Below, in pieces: positions 1 to 8,476 of a stretch of DNA of 64,000 bases. The stretch comes from Acidobacteriaceae bacterium (lineage in GTDB: Bacteria; Acidobacteriota; Terriglobia; Terriglobales; Acidobacteriaceae). Position 1 is the stretch's first letter, and the number at the start of each line of letters is the position of its first letter. The DNA is taken from assembly GCA_003139095.1 (NCBI GenBank), contig PLHW01000008.1:160638-224637 (forward strand), read 5' to 3'. Position numbers and translations under genes: made by a program. The notes under the pieces were generated by a model, which saw nothing but the letters and a program-made list of their open reading frames with translations, did not search any database and had not been told where the DNA came from.

Positions 1-1710
1 CAAGCCGCCCGGCGACTGGTACGCAATCCGCGTGCGCCCCGCGACCGTTGCCGCGTAAATCGTGTACGGCCCGCCGCTCTGGCTCGCCGAAAAAAATACC
101 TCATCGCCCTTTGGCGACCAAGCCAGCCCACGCTCGCTCCAGTAGCCCTCCGACAGCACAATATTATTTCCGCCCAGGTCGACCAGGTTCACCGAGCCCC
201 GGTCATCCCACTTCCGCGGATGCTCGAAATAGGCGATGCGGTCGCCGCGCGGCGAAAAACGCAAGTCGCTCATGTAGCCACTCACCTCGCGCAGCACATG
301 GCCTATCGGATACTCCAGTCGATCCTTCCCGTCCACCTCGCGAATGATCGCCAACTGCGAGCCATCCGGCGCCCAGTCCGCCTGCCGCACTCCATCCTGA
401 ATCTCGCGCGGCGCTCCGCCGTCGAGCGGCATGCGCGCCAGCGTGCCCGTGAACAGCCGGTACCACACGTATTTCGCCCCCATCAAAACCGCCAGTTCGC
501 CCTTCGACGAAACCGCCAGCAGTTGCATGCCCGGCGCGCCCACCGGCTGCGGCTCGGGATAGTCCGGCCGCACCGCGAAAATCTGCGGCGTGTTTCCCGA
601 CAGCGCCGCGCTATACACCACGGTGTCTTTCTCCGCGAATGCCGCCTGGAAAACCGCCTCGCGCCGAAAATTCAGTTGCCGAAAAGCGAGCGCCTCCGGG
701 CCATGCCCGTCCAGCCGGCTCCGCAGCGCCATGCCCAGCGCGAATGCCGCCACCACGGCCGCAACTGCAATCCCCATATTCCACGCGATCCCGGGCCTCG
801 AGGCCCGTCGGACTCGCAATGCAATCGGCATCCCTCCGCTTTGCGACCCGCTCTCCGTAATCCACCGCAGTTCCTTGCAAAGATCGCCCGCCGACTGCCA
901 ACGCGCGTCCGGGTCTTTCGCCAGGCAAACTCGAATCGTCCGCTCCAGCGCGGGCGGCGTCAGCGGTTGCAGCGTACTGATCGGCTCCGGCTCCTTCACC
1001 AAAATCGCTGACGCCACGCCGAAATCGCTCTGCCCCTGGAACGCCCGCCCGCCCGTCACCATCTCGTACAGCACCGCGCCCAGCGAAAAAATATCGCTGC
1101 GCCCGTCCACTTCTTTTCCTTCCACCTGCTCGGGAGACATGTAGGGCACGGTCCCGATCACGGCGCCCTCTTTCGTCATCGGGTGGGCTTCGGCCCCCGC
1201 ATTCGTCTGCGTCACGCCGGCGGCTAGCGGCGGCGCCGTCGCTTTCGCCAGTCCAAAATCCAGCAACTTCGTGCCCGACTTCGTCAGCATGATGTTGCCC
1301 GGCTTCAGATCCCGATGCGTCACGCCGTTGCGGTGCGCCTTGTCGAGTGCGCTCGCCAGTTGAATCCCATACTCCAGCAACTCGGCCGTCGGCAGCGGAC
1401 CCTTTTCCAGACGCGACGCCAGCGTGATTCCCTCCACGTACTCCATGACGATGAAGTCAAGACCATCCTGGCAGCCAATGTCGTACAGCGTGCAAATGTG
1501 TGGATGATTCAGGCTGGAGACGGCCTTGGCTTCGCGTTCAAAGCGCTGCCGCCGGACAGGATCGTTCGACAGATGCGCTGGAAGAATCTTGATGGCGACC
1601 GTGCGCTCCAGGCGCGTATCCCGCGCCTCATAAACCTCGCCCATCCCGCCTGCGCCGAGTGGCGCGACAATTTCGTACGGTCCGAGCTTTTTGCCAGAGG
1701 TCAGGGCCAT
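1..1710 (-). CDS. Serine/threonine protein kinase with C-terminal beta-propeller sensor (3'-truncated by window edge)
   Basis: Reading the minus strand from an ATG at 1710 gives 570 open codons that run off the window start. Residues about 10-280 form a Hanks-type kinase domain: a glycine loop (LGAGGMGEVYEARD, about 18-31), the catalytic loop HRDLKPGN (about 130-137), and LLDFGLA just after it as the DFG metal site. One transmembrane helix follows at about 303-327. The rest resembles TolB/WD40-like propeller repeats (for example 'DWAPDGSQLAIIRE' and 'LAWSPKGDEVFFSAS'). Known members are membrane kinases with a cytoplasmic kinase and an outside sensor, and are very abundant in Acidobacteria. 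The substrate and signal cannot be read from sequence. The open frame extends past base 1, so the C-terminus is missing. Confidence 0.93.
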   Translation of the reverse strand, partial: MALTSGKKLGPYEIVAPLGAGGMGEVYEARDTRLERTVAIKILPAHLSNDPVRRQRFEREAKAVSSLNHPHICTLYDIGCQDGLDFIVMEYVEGITLASRLEKGPLPTAELLEYGIQLASALDKAHRNGVTHRDLKPGNIMLTKSGTKLLDFGLAKATAPPLAAGVTQTNAGAEAHPMTKEGAVIGTVPYMSPEQVEGKEVDGRSDIFSLGAVLYEMVTGGRAFQGQSDFGVASAILVKEPEPISTLQPLTPPALERTIRVCLAKDPDARWQSAGDLCKELRWITESGSQSGGMPIALRVRRASRPGIAWNMGIAVAAVVAAFALGMALRSRLDGHGPEALAFRQLNFRREAVFQAAFAEKDTVVYSAALSGNTPQIFAVRPDYPEPQPVGAPGMQLLAVSSKGELAVLMGAKYVWYRLFTGTLARMPLDGGAPREIQDGVRQADWAPDGSQLAIIREVDGKDRLEYPIGHVLREVSGYMSDLRFSPRGDRIAYFEHPRKWDDRGSVNLVDLGGNNIVLSEGYWSERGLAWSPKGDEVFFSASQSGGPYTIYAATVAGRTRIAYQSPGGL

Positions 1711-1786
1711 GAAAAGGGCAGACGAAGACAGAGCCAAGATTATAGACTGCCCTCCGCTTCAAACCTTTAGGTTTTATCCGCACTCT

Positions 1787-1885
1787 CGTTGCGCTTCAAG
1801 CCTTTCGGTTCCTCCGGGTTCCCGTGGCTGCAAGCTCTCTGGTTTTCTCTGCGTCCTCAGCGCGCTCCGTGTTTAGAAGCTTTTT
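1787..1885. repeat. Interspersed repeat, 'CCACGGG..ACCCGGAGGAA' family, copy 1 (reverse orientation)
   Basis: Read on the minus strand, this gap between the kinase and hemE contains a stretch that matches the one near 56515-56575: both carry GGGAACCCGGAGGAA followed by AAGGCTTGAAGC. Related shorter copies are near 14600, 24067 and 48283. It lies in the untranslated gap and may be a mobile or degenerate intergenic element. Confidence 0.55.
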
Positions 1886-1946
1886 CCCGCGCGCTTTTTC
1901 CGCCCACGATCCGCCGCTGCCCCGAAAATGCTAAATTAAAAGATTC

Positions 1947-3020
1947 ATGTCCGCTCCCAATTCTCTCTTCGTCCGCGCTTGTAAGGCTCAACCTACCGAA
2001 CGCACTCCCGTCTGGTTCATGCGCCAGGCCGGACGCTACATGCCCGAATATCGCGCCGTCCGCAAGCAGCATTCGCTCATCGAAATCTGCAAGAAGCCCG
2101 CGGTCGCCGCCCAAGTGACCATTGAAGCCGCCGAAATCCTCCAGGTCGACGCCGCCATCATCTTCGCCGATCTTCTTCTTCCCCTCGAAGTCATGGGCCT
2201 GCCCTTCCACTTCTCCGCCGGCGAGGGGCCAAAAATTGAGAAGCCCGTGCGCTCCGCTGAAGACATCGCGCATCTGCGCACCGATCGCGCCGCCGATCTC
2301 GGCTATGTCTCGGAGGCCGTGAAACTGGTCTGCGAGCATTTCGGCGACAGGCTTCCCGTCATCGGCTTCTGCGGCGCGCCCTTCACGCTAGCCAGCTACA
2401 TGATCGAAGGCGGCGGGTCGCGCAACTACATTCACACAAAAAAGATGATGTACTCCGCGCCCGGCGCGTGGAACGAGTTGATGACAAAGCTAGTCGCGGT
2501 TACGGCCGAATACTCCGCGGAGCAGGTTCGCGCCGGAGCGGACACGATTCAGATCTTTGACAGTTGGGTCGGCTGCCTCAGCGTGGAAGACTATCGCCGC
2601 TACGTTCTGTCGCATGTGACCGACCTTGTGAAGCGTTTGCAAAAGACCGGCGTGCCCATCATCTATTTCGGAACGGACAGTTCCACGCTTCTTCCATCAA
2701 TGCAAGAGGCGGGTGCCGAAGTCATCGGCCTGGACTGGCGCATTCCGCTCGACACCGGATGGCAAACGCTCGGCAACCGCGGCGGCGTGCAAGGCAACCT
2801 CGATCCCGTGTTGCTCTTCGCCGACTGGAAAGAACTGAAGTCGCGCGCCGCGGACATTCTCCGCCGCGCCGCCGGACGACCGGGACACATCTTCAATCTC
2901 GGTCACGGCATTCTTCAGGAAACTCCAGTGGAGAACGTGAAGTCCCTCTGCGCATATATTCGCGAGCACTCTTCTGAATTTAAGGCGGCGGAGTTCAAAA
3001 CGCCGGAGCACAAGAAATGA
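1947..3020 (+). CDS. hemE: Uroporphyrinogen decarboxylase
   Basis: A 357-residue protein of the usual HemE length. It decarboxylates the four acetate side chains of uroporphyrinogen III to give coproporphyrinogen III in the cytoplasm. Both family signatures are present: PVWFMRQAGRYMPEY at about residues 21-35 and GFCGAPFTLASYMIEG at about 140-155, followed by the conserved DSWVG segment. The ATG at 1947 is preceded by an AT-rich stretch (AAATTAAAAGATTC) but has no strong Shine-Dalgarno sequence. It is the first gene of the hem run. Its stop overlaps the hemH start by four bases (ATGA), which implies translational coupling. Confidence 0.97.
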   Translation: MSAPNSLFVRACKAQPTERTPVWFMRQAGRYMPEYRAVRKQHSLIEICKKPAVAAQVTIEAAEILQVDAAIIFADLLLPLEVMGLPFHFSAGEGPKIEKPVRSAEDIAHLRTDRAADLGYVSEAVKLVCEHFGDRLPVIGFCGAPFTLASYMIEGGGSRNYIHTKKMMYSAPGAWNELMTKLVAVTAEYSAEQVRAGADTIQIFDSWVGCLSVEDYRRYVLSHVTDLVKRLQKTGVPIIYFGTDSSTLLPSMQEAGAEVIGLDWRIPLDTGWQTLGNRGGVQGNLDPVLLFADWKELKSRAADILRRAAGRPGHIFNLGHGILQETPVENVKSLCAYIREHSSEFKAAEFKTPEHKK

Positions 3021-4036
3021 CCGCGTGTCCGCTGGGCCTGGCTGGGGCCTGCTATTGCGCAAACCAGATCAGCGCGTTTCAGCCTGCGCCGGCTCCGTCG
3101 TCGCCCGCTCCCGGCGCGCCCGCCAAAACCGCTGTGCTTCTCCTCGCGCACGGCAGCCCTGAAAACCCTGACCAGGTTCCCGACTTCCTTCGCTACGTCA
3201 CCGGAGGCCGGCCGCTCCCGCCGCAGGTCGTCGAAGAAATCCGGCATCGCTATTCGCTAATCGGGTTCTCGCCGCTCGCTTGCTGGACTCTTCTTCAAGC
3301 CGACCAGCTTTCGCAAGAACTGCAACTGCCCGTCTTCGTTGGCATGCGCAACTGGAAGCCCTTCATCGCCGACGCAGTCCGCGCCATCGCCGCGCAAAAG
3401 TTCGAGCGAGTCATCGCTGTCTGTATGGCCCCGCAAAATTCCCGCACCAGCGTAGGACTCTATCGCAGCGCCGTCACCGGCGAGAACGCCCTGCCTTTCA
3501 CTCTGGATTTCGTGGACGAGTGGCACGACCAGCCACTCCTCGCGCGGGCCTTCGCCGAAAATCTGCGCGCCGGATGGGCCCACGCCAACGCCGAATACGG
3601 CGGCACTTTGTCCGGCACTCTGCCCATCATTTTCACCGCCCACAGCGTTCCCGCGCGCACCATCACCGAAGGCGATCCCTACGAAGCCCAGTCCAAAGAA
3701 ACCGCCCAGTTAGTAGCGAAAGCGGGCGGACTCGAAGACGCCGCCTGGACCTTCGCGTTCCAAAGCCAAGGCATGTCCGGAGGCCAGTGGATCGGCCCCA
3801 CCGTAGAAGAAACAATTCTGAGCCTGAAAGCCAAGGGCCATCGCGGCGTCTTCATTCAACCTGTAGGCTTCCTCTGCGATCACGTAGAAGTCCTCTTCGA
3901 CATTGACATCTTCTTCAAACAATTCGCAGAAAAGGAAGGCATGCAACTATGGCGAGCCGAATCACTGAACGGATCGAAAATGTTGACGGCGGCGCTAGCG
4001 GATTTGGTGCGGGGCCGCGTAGCACTTAACGCTTAG
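3017..4036 (+). CDS. hemH: Ferrochelatase
   Basis: A 339-residue ferrochelatase, which inserts Fe(II) into a porphyrin. Visible motifs are LLLAHGSPENP (about 41-51), RYSLIGFSPL, MRNWKPFI, the catalytic-His segment FTAHSVP (about 207-213) and the acidic segment CDHVEVLFDID (about 288-298). The first 36 residues are an unusual Cys/Ala/Pro-rich extension (it contains CPLGLAGACYC), so the true start could be further downstream. However, the ATG at 3017 overlaps the hemE stop in the classic coupled ATGA arrangement, which supports it. The gene order E-H-Y is like that of organisms using the coproporphyrin branch. Whether the substrate is coproporphyrin or protoporphyrin cannot be settled here. Confidence 0.93.
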   Translation: MTACPLGLAGACYCANQISAFQPAPAPSSPAPGAPAKTAVLLLAHGSPENPDQVPDFLRYVTGGRPLPPQVVEEIRHRYSLIGFSPLACWTLLQADQLSQELQLPVFVGMRNWKPFIADAVRAIAAQKFERVIAVCMAPQNSRTSVGLYRSAVTGENALPFTLDFVDEWHDQPLLARAFAENLRAGWAHANAEYGGTLSGTLPIIFTAHSVPARTITEGDPYEAQSKETAQLVAKAGGLEDAAWTFAFQSQGMSGGQWIGPTVEETILSLKAKGHRGVFIQPVGFLCDHVEVLFDIDIFFKQFAEKEGMQLWRAESLNGSKMLTAALADLVRGRVALNA

Positions 4037-4113
4037 TGGCGAGGACATGGAAGCGACCGCGCCAGATGGATCTACAATTCCCAAAGCAAGGGACAGGTAG
4101 GAGGAGGGTCTAA

Positions 4114-4710
4114 GTGATTAAAACCGTCTCTCAAACTGCGGGCTGCGATGGCTGCCCAATGCAAAGGTTCAAGGAGAACTTCATAAGCCCTCAGCTTCCC
4201 AATCCCGCCCGTGACCTCAATCGACTGGTGATTGCCGAGGCACCGGGCGAAGAAGAATCCCGAGTGGGCCAACCCCTCGTGGGCGATGCCGGTCGAGAGT
4301 TTAATTCTCTTTTAGAAAAGGCACGTATCCCAAGAGACGGGCTCACGATCATTAATTGCATTAATTGTCGGCCTCGTAAGAATGCTTTTCCTACTGACAG
4401 CAAAGCGCGAAAGTACATCAGCAAAGAGGCCGCACAAATTGCGGTTGATCATTGCCTTAAGCATCACGTCGATCCCATTATTCGTAAAAGGCATTGGGAT
4501 AGAGTCGATCTCCTTGGCGTTAAGTCCGTTCGACTCGTGGCCAAAATAAAACAGGGACGCATGTCTGAATTGCGCGGACGTTCCATTGATATTAAGCGTG
4601 CTGGTTTGCCCTCCGTTAAAGGAATGCCTATCTACCATCCCTCCTATTTAATGCGGTGGGGTAAATCCAAGAAGCGGGTTACAGTCAATGACCTAAAGGC
4701 CGATGCTTAG
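4114..4710 (+). CDS. Uracil-DNA glycosylase-like protein (family 4/5 type)
   Basis: A GTG start at 4114 lies downstream of a strong Shine-Dalgarno (AGGTAGGAGGAGG) and gives 198 residues. The fold signature is clear: EAPGEEESRVGQPLVGDAG (about 43-61), which matches the GEAPG..ED..G.PFVG..G motif of iron-sulphur UDGs, and the C-terminal HPSYLMR (about 175-181). Cysteines in CDGC near the N-terminus, plus INCINC and DHC, could bind a 4Fe-4S cluster. The middle (about 95-150) diverges from the usual family sequence. The product would remove uracil from DNA. The gene is less GC-rich than its neighbours and splits hemH from hemG, which suggests later insertion. It could also be a UDG-fold protein with a different role. 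Confidence 0.82.
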   Translation: MIKTVSQTAGCDGCPMQRFKENFISPQLPNPARDLNRLVIAEAPGEEESRVGQPLVGDAGREFNSLLEKARIPRDGLTIINCINCRPRKNAFPTDSKARKYISKEAAQIAVDHCLKHHVDPIIRKRHWDRVDLLGVKSVRLVAKIKQGRMSELRGRSIDIKRAGLPSVKGMPIYHPSYLMRWGKSKKRVTVNDLKADA

Positions 4711-4748
4711 AAGCGAACACCGAGCAACAAAGAGCGCAAACTGACCTT

Positions 4749-6188
4749 ATGCCACGTATCGCCATCATCGGCGGCGGAATCTCCGGCCTTTCGGCCGCGT
4801 TTTCGCTCGAAGAAAAACGTCAGTCCGGCGCCCAGGCCGACACAAAGATCGAATACGTCCTCTACGAAGCCGCCCCGCGCCTCGGCGGTGTCCTCGTCAC
4901 CGATCACGTCGATGGCTGTCTCCTCGAAGCCGGTCCCGATTCCTTCGTCACCGAAAAACCCTGGGCCGCCGACCTCTGCCGCAAAATCGGCCTCGGCGAC
5001 CAGCTCATCGGCTCCAACGACGCCGACCGCAAGACCTATATCCTCGTTCGCAATCGTCTCGTCGTCATGCCCGACGGCCTGATGTTCATGGTCCCGACCA
5101 AAATTCTTCCCACCGTTTTTTCGCCGCTCTTCTCGCTGCGCACCAAAATTCGCATGGCCGCCGAGTGGTTCCATCCTCCGCATAAGGCCGAAGCCGACGA
5201 GACCGTCGCCGCCATGGTCGAGCGCCACTACGGCCCGGAAATGGTCGACCGCCTCGCCGATCCGCTGCTCTCTGGCATCTACGGCGGCGAAGCCTCGCAG
5301 CTCAGTGTGCGCGCCGTGCTCGCCCGCTTCGCCGACATGGAGGCCAAATACGGCAGCCTCGGCCGCGCCATGCTCGCCGCCCGAGCTCAAATGGCGCATT
5401 CAAAAACGCCGCCGCGCCCGCTCTTCACCTCGCTCAAAAACGGCATGCAGCAGATGACCGACGAACTGGTCGCGCGCCTCGATCCCCGCGCCCTGCGCAC
5501 CTCGACTCCGGTGCAGTCGGCAACTCCGCAAAATGGCGCCTGGACTGTCACCGCCGGCAATCAAACCGAAACTTTCGACGCCGTCATCGTCGCCATGCCC
5601 GCCCGAGCAGCCTCCGCGGTCCTTCAGTCCGCCGACGCAACTCTCGCCCGCGAACTCGGCGAGATCGTCTACAGTTCCTCCATCACCGTCGCCCTCGGCT
5701 ACGACGACGCCGTTCGACGTTCGCTTCCTCCCGGCTTCGGATTTCTTGTTCCCCGCAGCGAAGGCCGCCGCCTCCTCGCCGCCACCTTTGTGCACAACAA
5801 ATTTCCGCATCGCGCGCCCGCCGACCGCGCCATCCTCCGCTGCTTCCTCGGCGGCGCGCACGTTGAAGAATCCATGTCTGCCTCCGACGACGAAATTCTC
5901 CGCATCGTCCGTCAGGAGCTTCAGCAAATCCTCGGCCTGACCGCCGATCCGCTCTTTGTCCGCATCTACCGCTGGCGCGCTGCCATGGCGCAATATGCCG
6001 TCGGCCACCTCGACCGCCTCCAGCGCATCGAAGCCCTCCGCCAGAAACTCCCAGGCCTGGCGCTCGCCGGCAACGGCTTCAACGGAATCGGCGTTCCCGA
6101 CTGCGTCCGCTCGGGCACTGAAGCGGCGAGCAAGGTGCTCACCGCGATGGGGATCTCGTCTGCGACCTCTAGTACCGTGACCGGATGA
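4749..6188 (+). CDS. hemY: Protoporphyrinogen/coproporphyrinogen oxidase (HemG/HemY family)
   Basis: A 479-residue FAD enzyme. The N-terminus carries the dinucleotide-binding motif IGGGISGLSAAFSLEE (about 7-22), then the family segment LGGVLVTDHVDGCLLEAGPD. The C-terminal FAD motif LALAGNGFNGIGVPDCVRSG (about 437-456) is intact. The family oxidises protoporphyrinogen IX or, in the coproporphyrin branch, coproporphyrinogen III, using oxygen. It is the last gene of the hem group, 38 bases after the UDG-like gene. Length and motifs are normal. The symbol is given for family membership; the substrate preference is not visible. Confidence 0.95.
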   Translation: MPRIAIIGGGISGLSAAFSLEEKRQSGAQADTKIEYVLYEAAPRLGGVLVTDHVDGCLLEAGPDSFVTEKPWAADLCRKIGLGDQLIGSNDADRKTYILVRNRLVVMPDGLMFMVPTKILPTVFSPLFSLRTKIRMAAEWFHPPHKAEADETVAAMVERHYGPEMVDRLADPLLSGIYGGEASQLSVRAVLARFADMEAKYGSLGRAMLAARAQMAHSKTPPRPLFTSLKNGMQQMTDELVARLDPRALRTSTPVQSATPQNGAWTVTAGNQTETFDAVIVAMPARAASAVLQSADATLARELGEIVYSSSITVALGYDDAVRRSLPPGFGFLVPRSEGRRLLAATFVHNKFPHRAPADRAILRCFLGGAHVEESMSASDDEILRIVRQELQQILGLTADPLFVRIYRWRAAMAQYAVGHLDRLQRIEALRQKLPGLALAGNGFNGIGVPDCVRSGTEAASKVLTAMGISSATSSTVTG

Positions 6189-6205
6189 AAGTGTATGAAC
6201 CCGGA

Positions 6206-6285
6206 TGGGCAGGAAAAGGCAGGGATCCTTCGACTCCGCATGATCACCGCTTCGCGATGATCATGCTGCGCTCAGGATGACAGTG
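6206..6285. repeat. Short palindromic intergenic repeat (CCTTCGACTC...CTCAGGATGAC type)
   Basis: Downstream of hemY is the sequence GGATCCTTCGACTCCGC, then a near-palindrome (ATGATCA..GCTTCGC..GATGATCAT), then GCTCAGGATGACA. The 'CCTTCGACTC...CTCAGGATGAC' frame is a familiar REP-like intergenic pattern in Acidobacteria. It may also stop transcription from the hem cluster. The other 130 bases of this gap hold nothing I recognise. Confidence 0.5.
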
Positions 6286-6417
6286 GGGGGTTTTATGCGG
6301 TCAGAGTACTAGGTTCACTCCGTCATTTTTTCAAATGGGATGGCGTGATGCCGCTTCGTGATTGAAATTACGGGAACGAATTGCGGTAGCGCCTTCACCG
6401 CTTCCGAGAGGCCGCTC

Positions 6418-6999
6418 TTACGGCAAATCAGCCGCCTTCGTCAAATGAAAAGTGAGCCGGCGATCTGGCATAAAAATGACATCCTTCGCGCCCGTCCCGC
6501 GGGGATGCTGGGCCCCGTCGTGCGCGCCACCCTTGGCGAAAATACTGGAGGTGTCGACGAGCACCGTCTTTCCCTGCACCTCCACGCTCACGAGCGCCAG
6601 CCGCACATAGCCGCTGCGGTCCGCGTGCGCGCTCTCCGCATCCAGCACTCGCCCGACCGCCTGGGAGCCGCGCGCCACCAGCGCTTGCCCGTCGGCGGTT
6701 ATCGCTTCATCGACCGTCGCATCGAAACTCTCTCCGGCCTTCGCCGAGGCGCTCGACAGCTCCTTCTTAAGCCGGACCACGATCGCGGTTCCCGCCGGCA
6801 ACGGCTTCGTCTCGGGCACCACCGACTGGCTGGGCGAGACGCCGCCGGTCGCCGGCTCGCGATCAAAGGGCAGCTTCTGCGCGCTGTCCGAATTCGACTG
6901 CGGCACACCGGGCTGCCGCCCGCAACCCGCGGCAAATGCGAGCAGGAAGAAGCCAGCGAGTGGGATCGTAGATCGTAGATGGAAGAAACGCGTAGTCAT
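6418..6999 (-). CDS. Putative lipoprotein with a conserved surface domain
   Basis: I chose the ATG at 6999, giving 193 residues, because it places a signal sequence at the N-terminus (FFHLRSTIPLAGFFLLAF) followed by a lipobox, FAAGC, whose Cys would be lipidated. A longer upstream reading would run antisense through the next gene and is not credible. The mature part is polar at first. It then has a domain with GTAIVVRLKKELSSASAKAG, a pattern common in acidobacterial envelope proteins ('GT.l.VRL...lSS...AGd.F.A'). Function is unknown. It is divergent to the TPR gene, about 60 bases apart. Confidence 0.75.
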   Translation of the reverse strand: MTTRFFHLRSTIPLAGFFLLAFAAGCGRQPGVPQSNSDSAQKLPFDREPATGGVSPSQSVVPETKPLPAGTAIVVRLKKELSSASAKAGESFDATVDEAITADGQALVARGSQAVGRVLDAESAHADRSGYVRLALVSVEVQGKTVLVDTSSIFAKGGAHDGAQHPRGTGAKDVIFMPDRRLTFHLTKAADLP

Positions 7000-7059
7000 T
7001 GCGTGGGATGCGCCCGCGTCCTGCGATTGTACCTTGCTAGAATTCAAACGGACGCCCAA

Positions 7060-7491
7060 ATGCTTGACGATCCCTCCAGCGACGCCAGCCAAAACCCGAC
7101 CGCCGGCAACCATGCCGATGGTGAGCGCCAAACCGGCCAGACAGAGTTCAACCGCGAACTCGCCGAGACCCACTACTATGTTGCCCTCGATCACGTAGCC
7201 GAGGGCCACGATGCCGAGGCCGTCGACGAATACCGCCAGGCGCTCGCGGCCGATCCCGCCTTCACCGACGCGCTCCACGGACTGAGCCGCGCTCTGCAAA
7301 ACCTGAACCGGCTTGACGAAGCCATCGAAGTCTCGCAGCAAATCTCGCTCGTCGATCCCGATGACGTCTTGGCGCATACCAGCCTTTCCATCCTGTACCA
7401 GAAAAAAGGAATGATCCCCGAAGCGGAAGCGGAAGGAAACAGAGCGCGGGTGCTGGGCTGGAAGCAGCAGTTAAAAAAAGGCCCGGGCTAA
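7060..7491 (+). CDS. TPR-repeat protein
   Basis: The ATG at 7060 gives 143 residues (MLDDPSSDAS...). An upstream ATG in the same frame would overlap the divergent lipoprotein start, so I prefer the later one. Residues about 30-135 hold three tetratricopeptide repeats, with lines such as HYYVALDHVAEGHDAEAVDE and ALHGLSRALQNLNRLDEAIE. The protein has no signal peptide or membrane segment, so it is probably a cytoplasmic protein-interaction scaffold. Its partner is unknown. Confidence 0.8.
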   Translation: MLDDPSSDASQNPTAGNHADGERQTGQTEFNRELAETHYYVALDHVAEGHDAEAVDEYRQALAADPAFTDALHGLSRALQNLNRLDEAIEVSQQISLVDPDDVLAHTSLSILYQKKGMIPEAEAEGNRARVLGWKQQLKKGPG

Positions 7492-7831
7492 TCGTCGCTT
7501 CGTCCTTCCCGCGCGCGCTCTGCCGAGTCGAGATCATCACCGAAGTCCCAAGGCTGGGGGTGACGTATGTAATGCCGCTCCGGTCAGCGATTTTGGGCTC
7601 CATCGCCCAAACTTTTCCGTTTTCAACGACTTGGCGGGCAGGCACACGAAAGGCGGGCGTCCTCGAAGGCCTTCCTGTTTCGGTATCGTCCTGAAATGAC
7701 CTTCGCGGGTTACTGGCGTACCGTAGTCGGGCCTAAAGTATTCCCTAATAATCCTCTAATAAATCCGGTGCGTTGACTGGGCCGTTCGCGGCATCAGCCG
7801 ACAACGGAAAAGTCAAATCAACGGGGGATCA
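7492..7831. other. Intergenic gap upstream of the pilin-like cassette
   Basis: About 340 bases without a credible gene. The last 100 bases become AT-richer (TAATAATCCTCTAATAAATCC, split here only by spacing) before the start at 7832 and probably hold the cassette promoter. I could not pick a confident -35/-10 pair. The sequence just before the ATG is GGGGGATCA, a weak ribosome site. Confidence 0.4.
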
Positions 7832-8395
7832 ATGAAAACGGGAACATGTATCCGGATTGTAGGGTTGATGCTGGCGCTCTTCGTAGCCATCTCGGCATCG
7901 GCGCAGGCGCTTAACTCGGGCGCACAGCCGATCGCTCTGAATGCCACGCTGGGCGAATCGCTCACTCTTACACTCTCGGCCAGCACAGTCAACTTCACAC
8001 TTGCTGCGGGCAGCGCCACCAACGCCGGCAGCACCAACATTACCGCCACGACGGCGTGGGTGTTGAAGCCGGGCCGGACCGCGGTCGGCGTCTACGCCTA
8101 TTTCGCCACCGCGGCGTCCGCTTTAACCGATGGTGCCGGCGATAACATTCCGTCATCCGCATTTTATATTGCCGATAACGCTGGCGCATCGACCGCGTTA
8201 ACCAACACAGTGGCCTTCGGTGGCGCAAACGCCGGCCTCCAGTTGGCGAATGTGGCCATCACCGCCGCCAACCGCTCCGCCAGTCGCACCGACGTCATGG
8301 CTTATAACATCAACCTGACGGGCGGCGCTCTGCCTCAGCTTCCGGCCGGCACTTATACCGGGACGCTGAACATACAGGCGCAGGCAACTCCGTAG
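7832..8395 (+). CDS. Secreted pilin-like subunit, paralogue 1
   Basis: A 187-residue protein with a clear signal peptide (about 1-25, ending ISASAQA). The mature part is rich in Ala, Thr, Asn and Ser with alternating beta-strand pattern, and ends in LPAGTYTGTLNIQAQATP. The closing 'G.Y.GTL.IQAQA' resembles the last strand of subunits in chaperone-usher-type or spore coat protein U-like families. It is closely related to the next protein: both contain NSGA.PIALNA, ALTDGAGDNIPS, FGGANAG and SRTDVM. Together with the following chaperone gene, this suggests a surface fibre or coat subunit. The assignment comes from pattern and neighbours, not from a clear family signature. Confidence 0.72.
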   Translation: MKTGTCIRIVGLMLALFVAISASAQALNSGAQPIALNATLGESLTLTLSASTVNFTLAAGSATNAGSTNITATTAWVLKPGRTAVGVYAYFATAASALTDGAGDNIPSSAFYIADNAGASTALTNTVAFGGANAGLQLANVAITAANRSASRTDVMAYNINLTGGALPQLPAGTYTGTLNIQAQATP

Positions 8396-8476
8396 TTTCT
8401 CGCATCAAGAGGGGGTTATAGGGGGCGGGCGCGGAGCAAAATCCGTGCTCCCCTTCTCTCCCTCTCAAGAAAGAAA

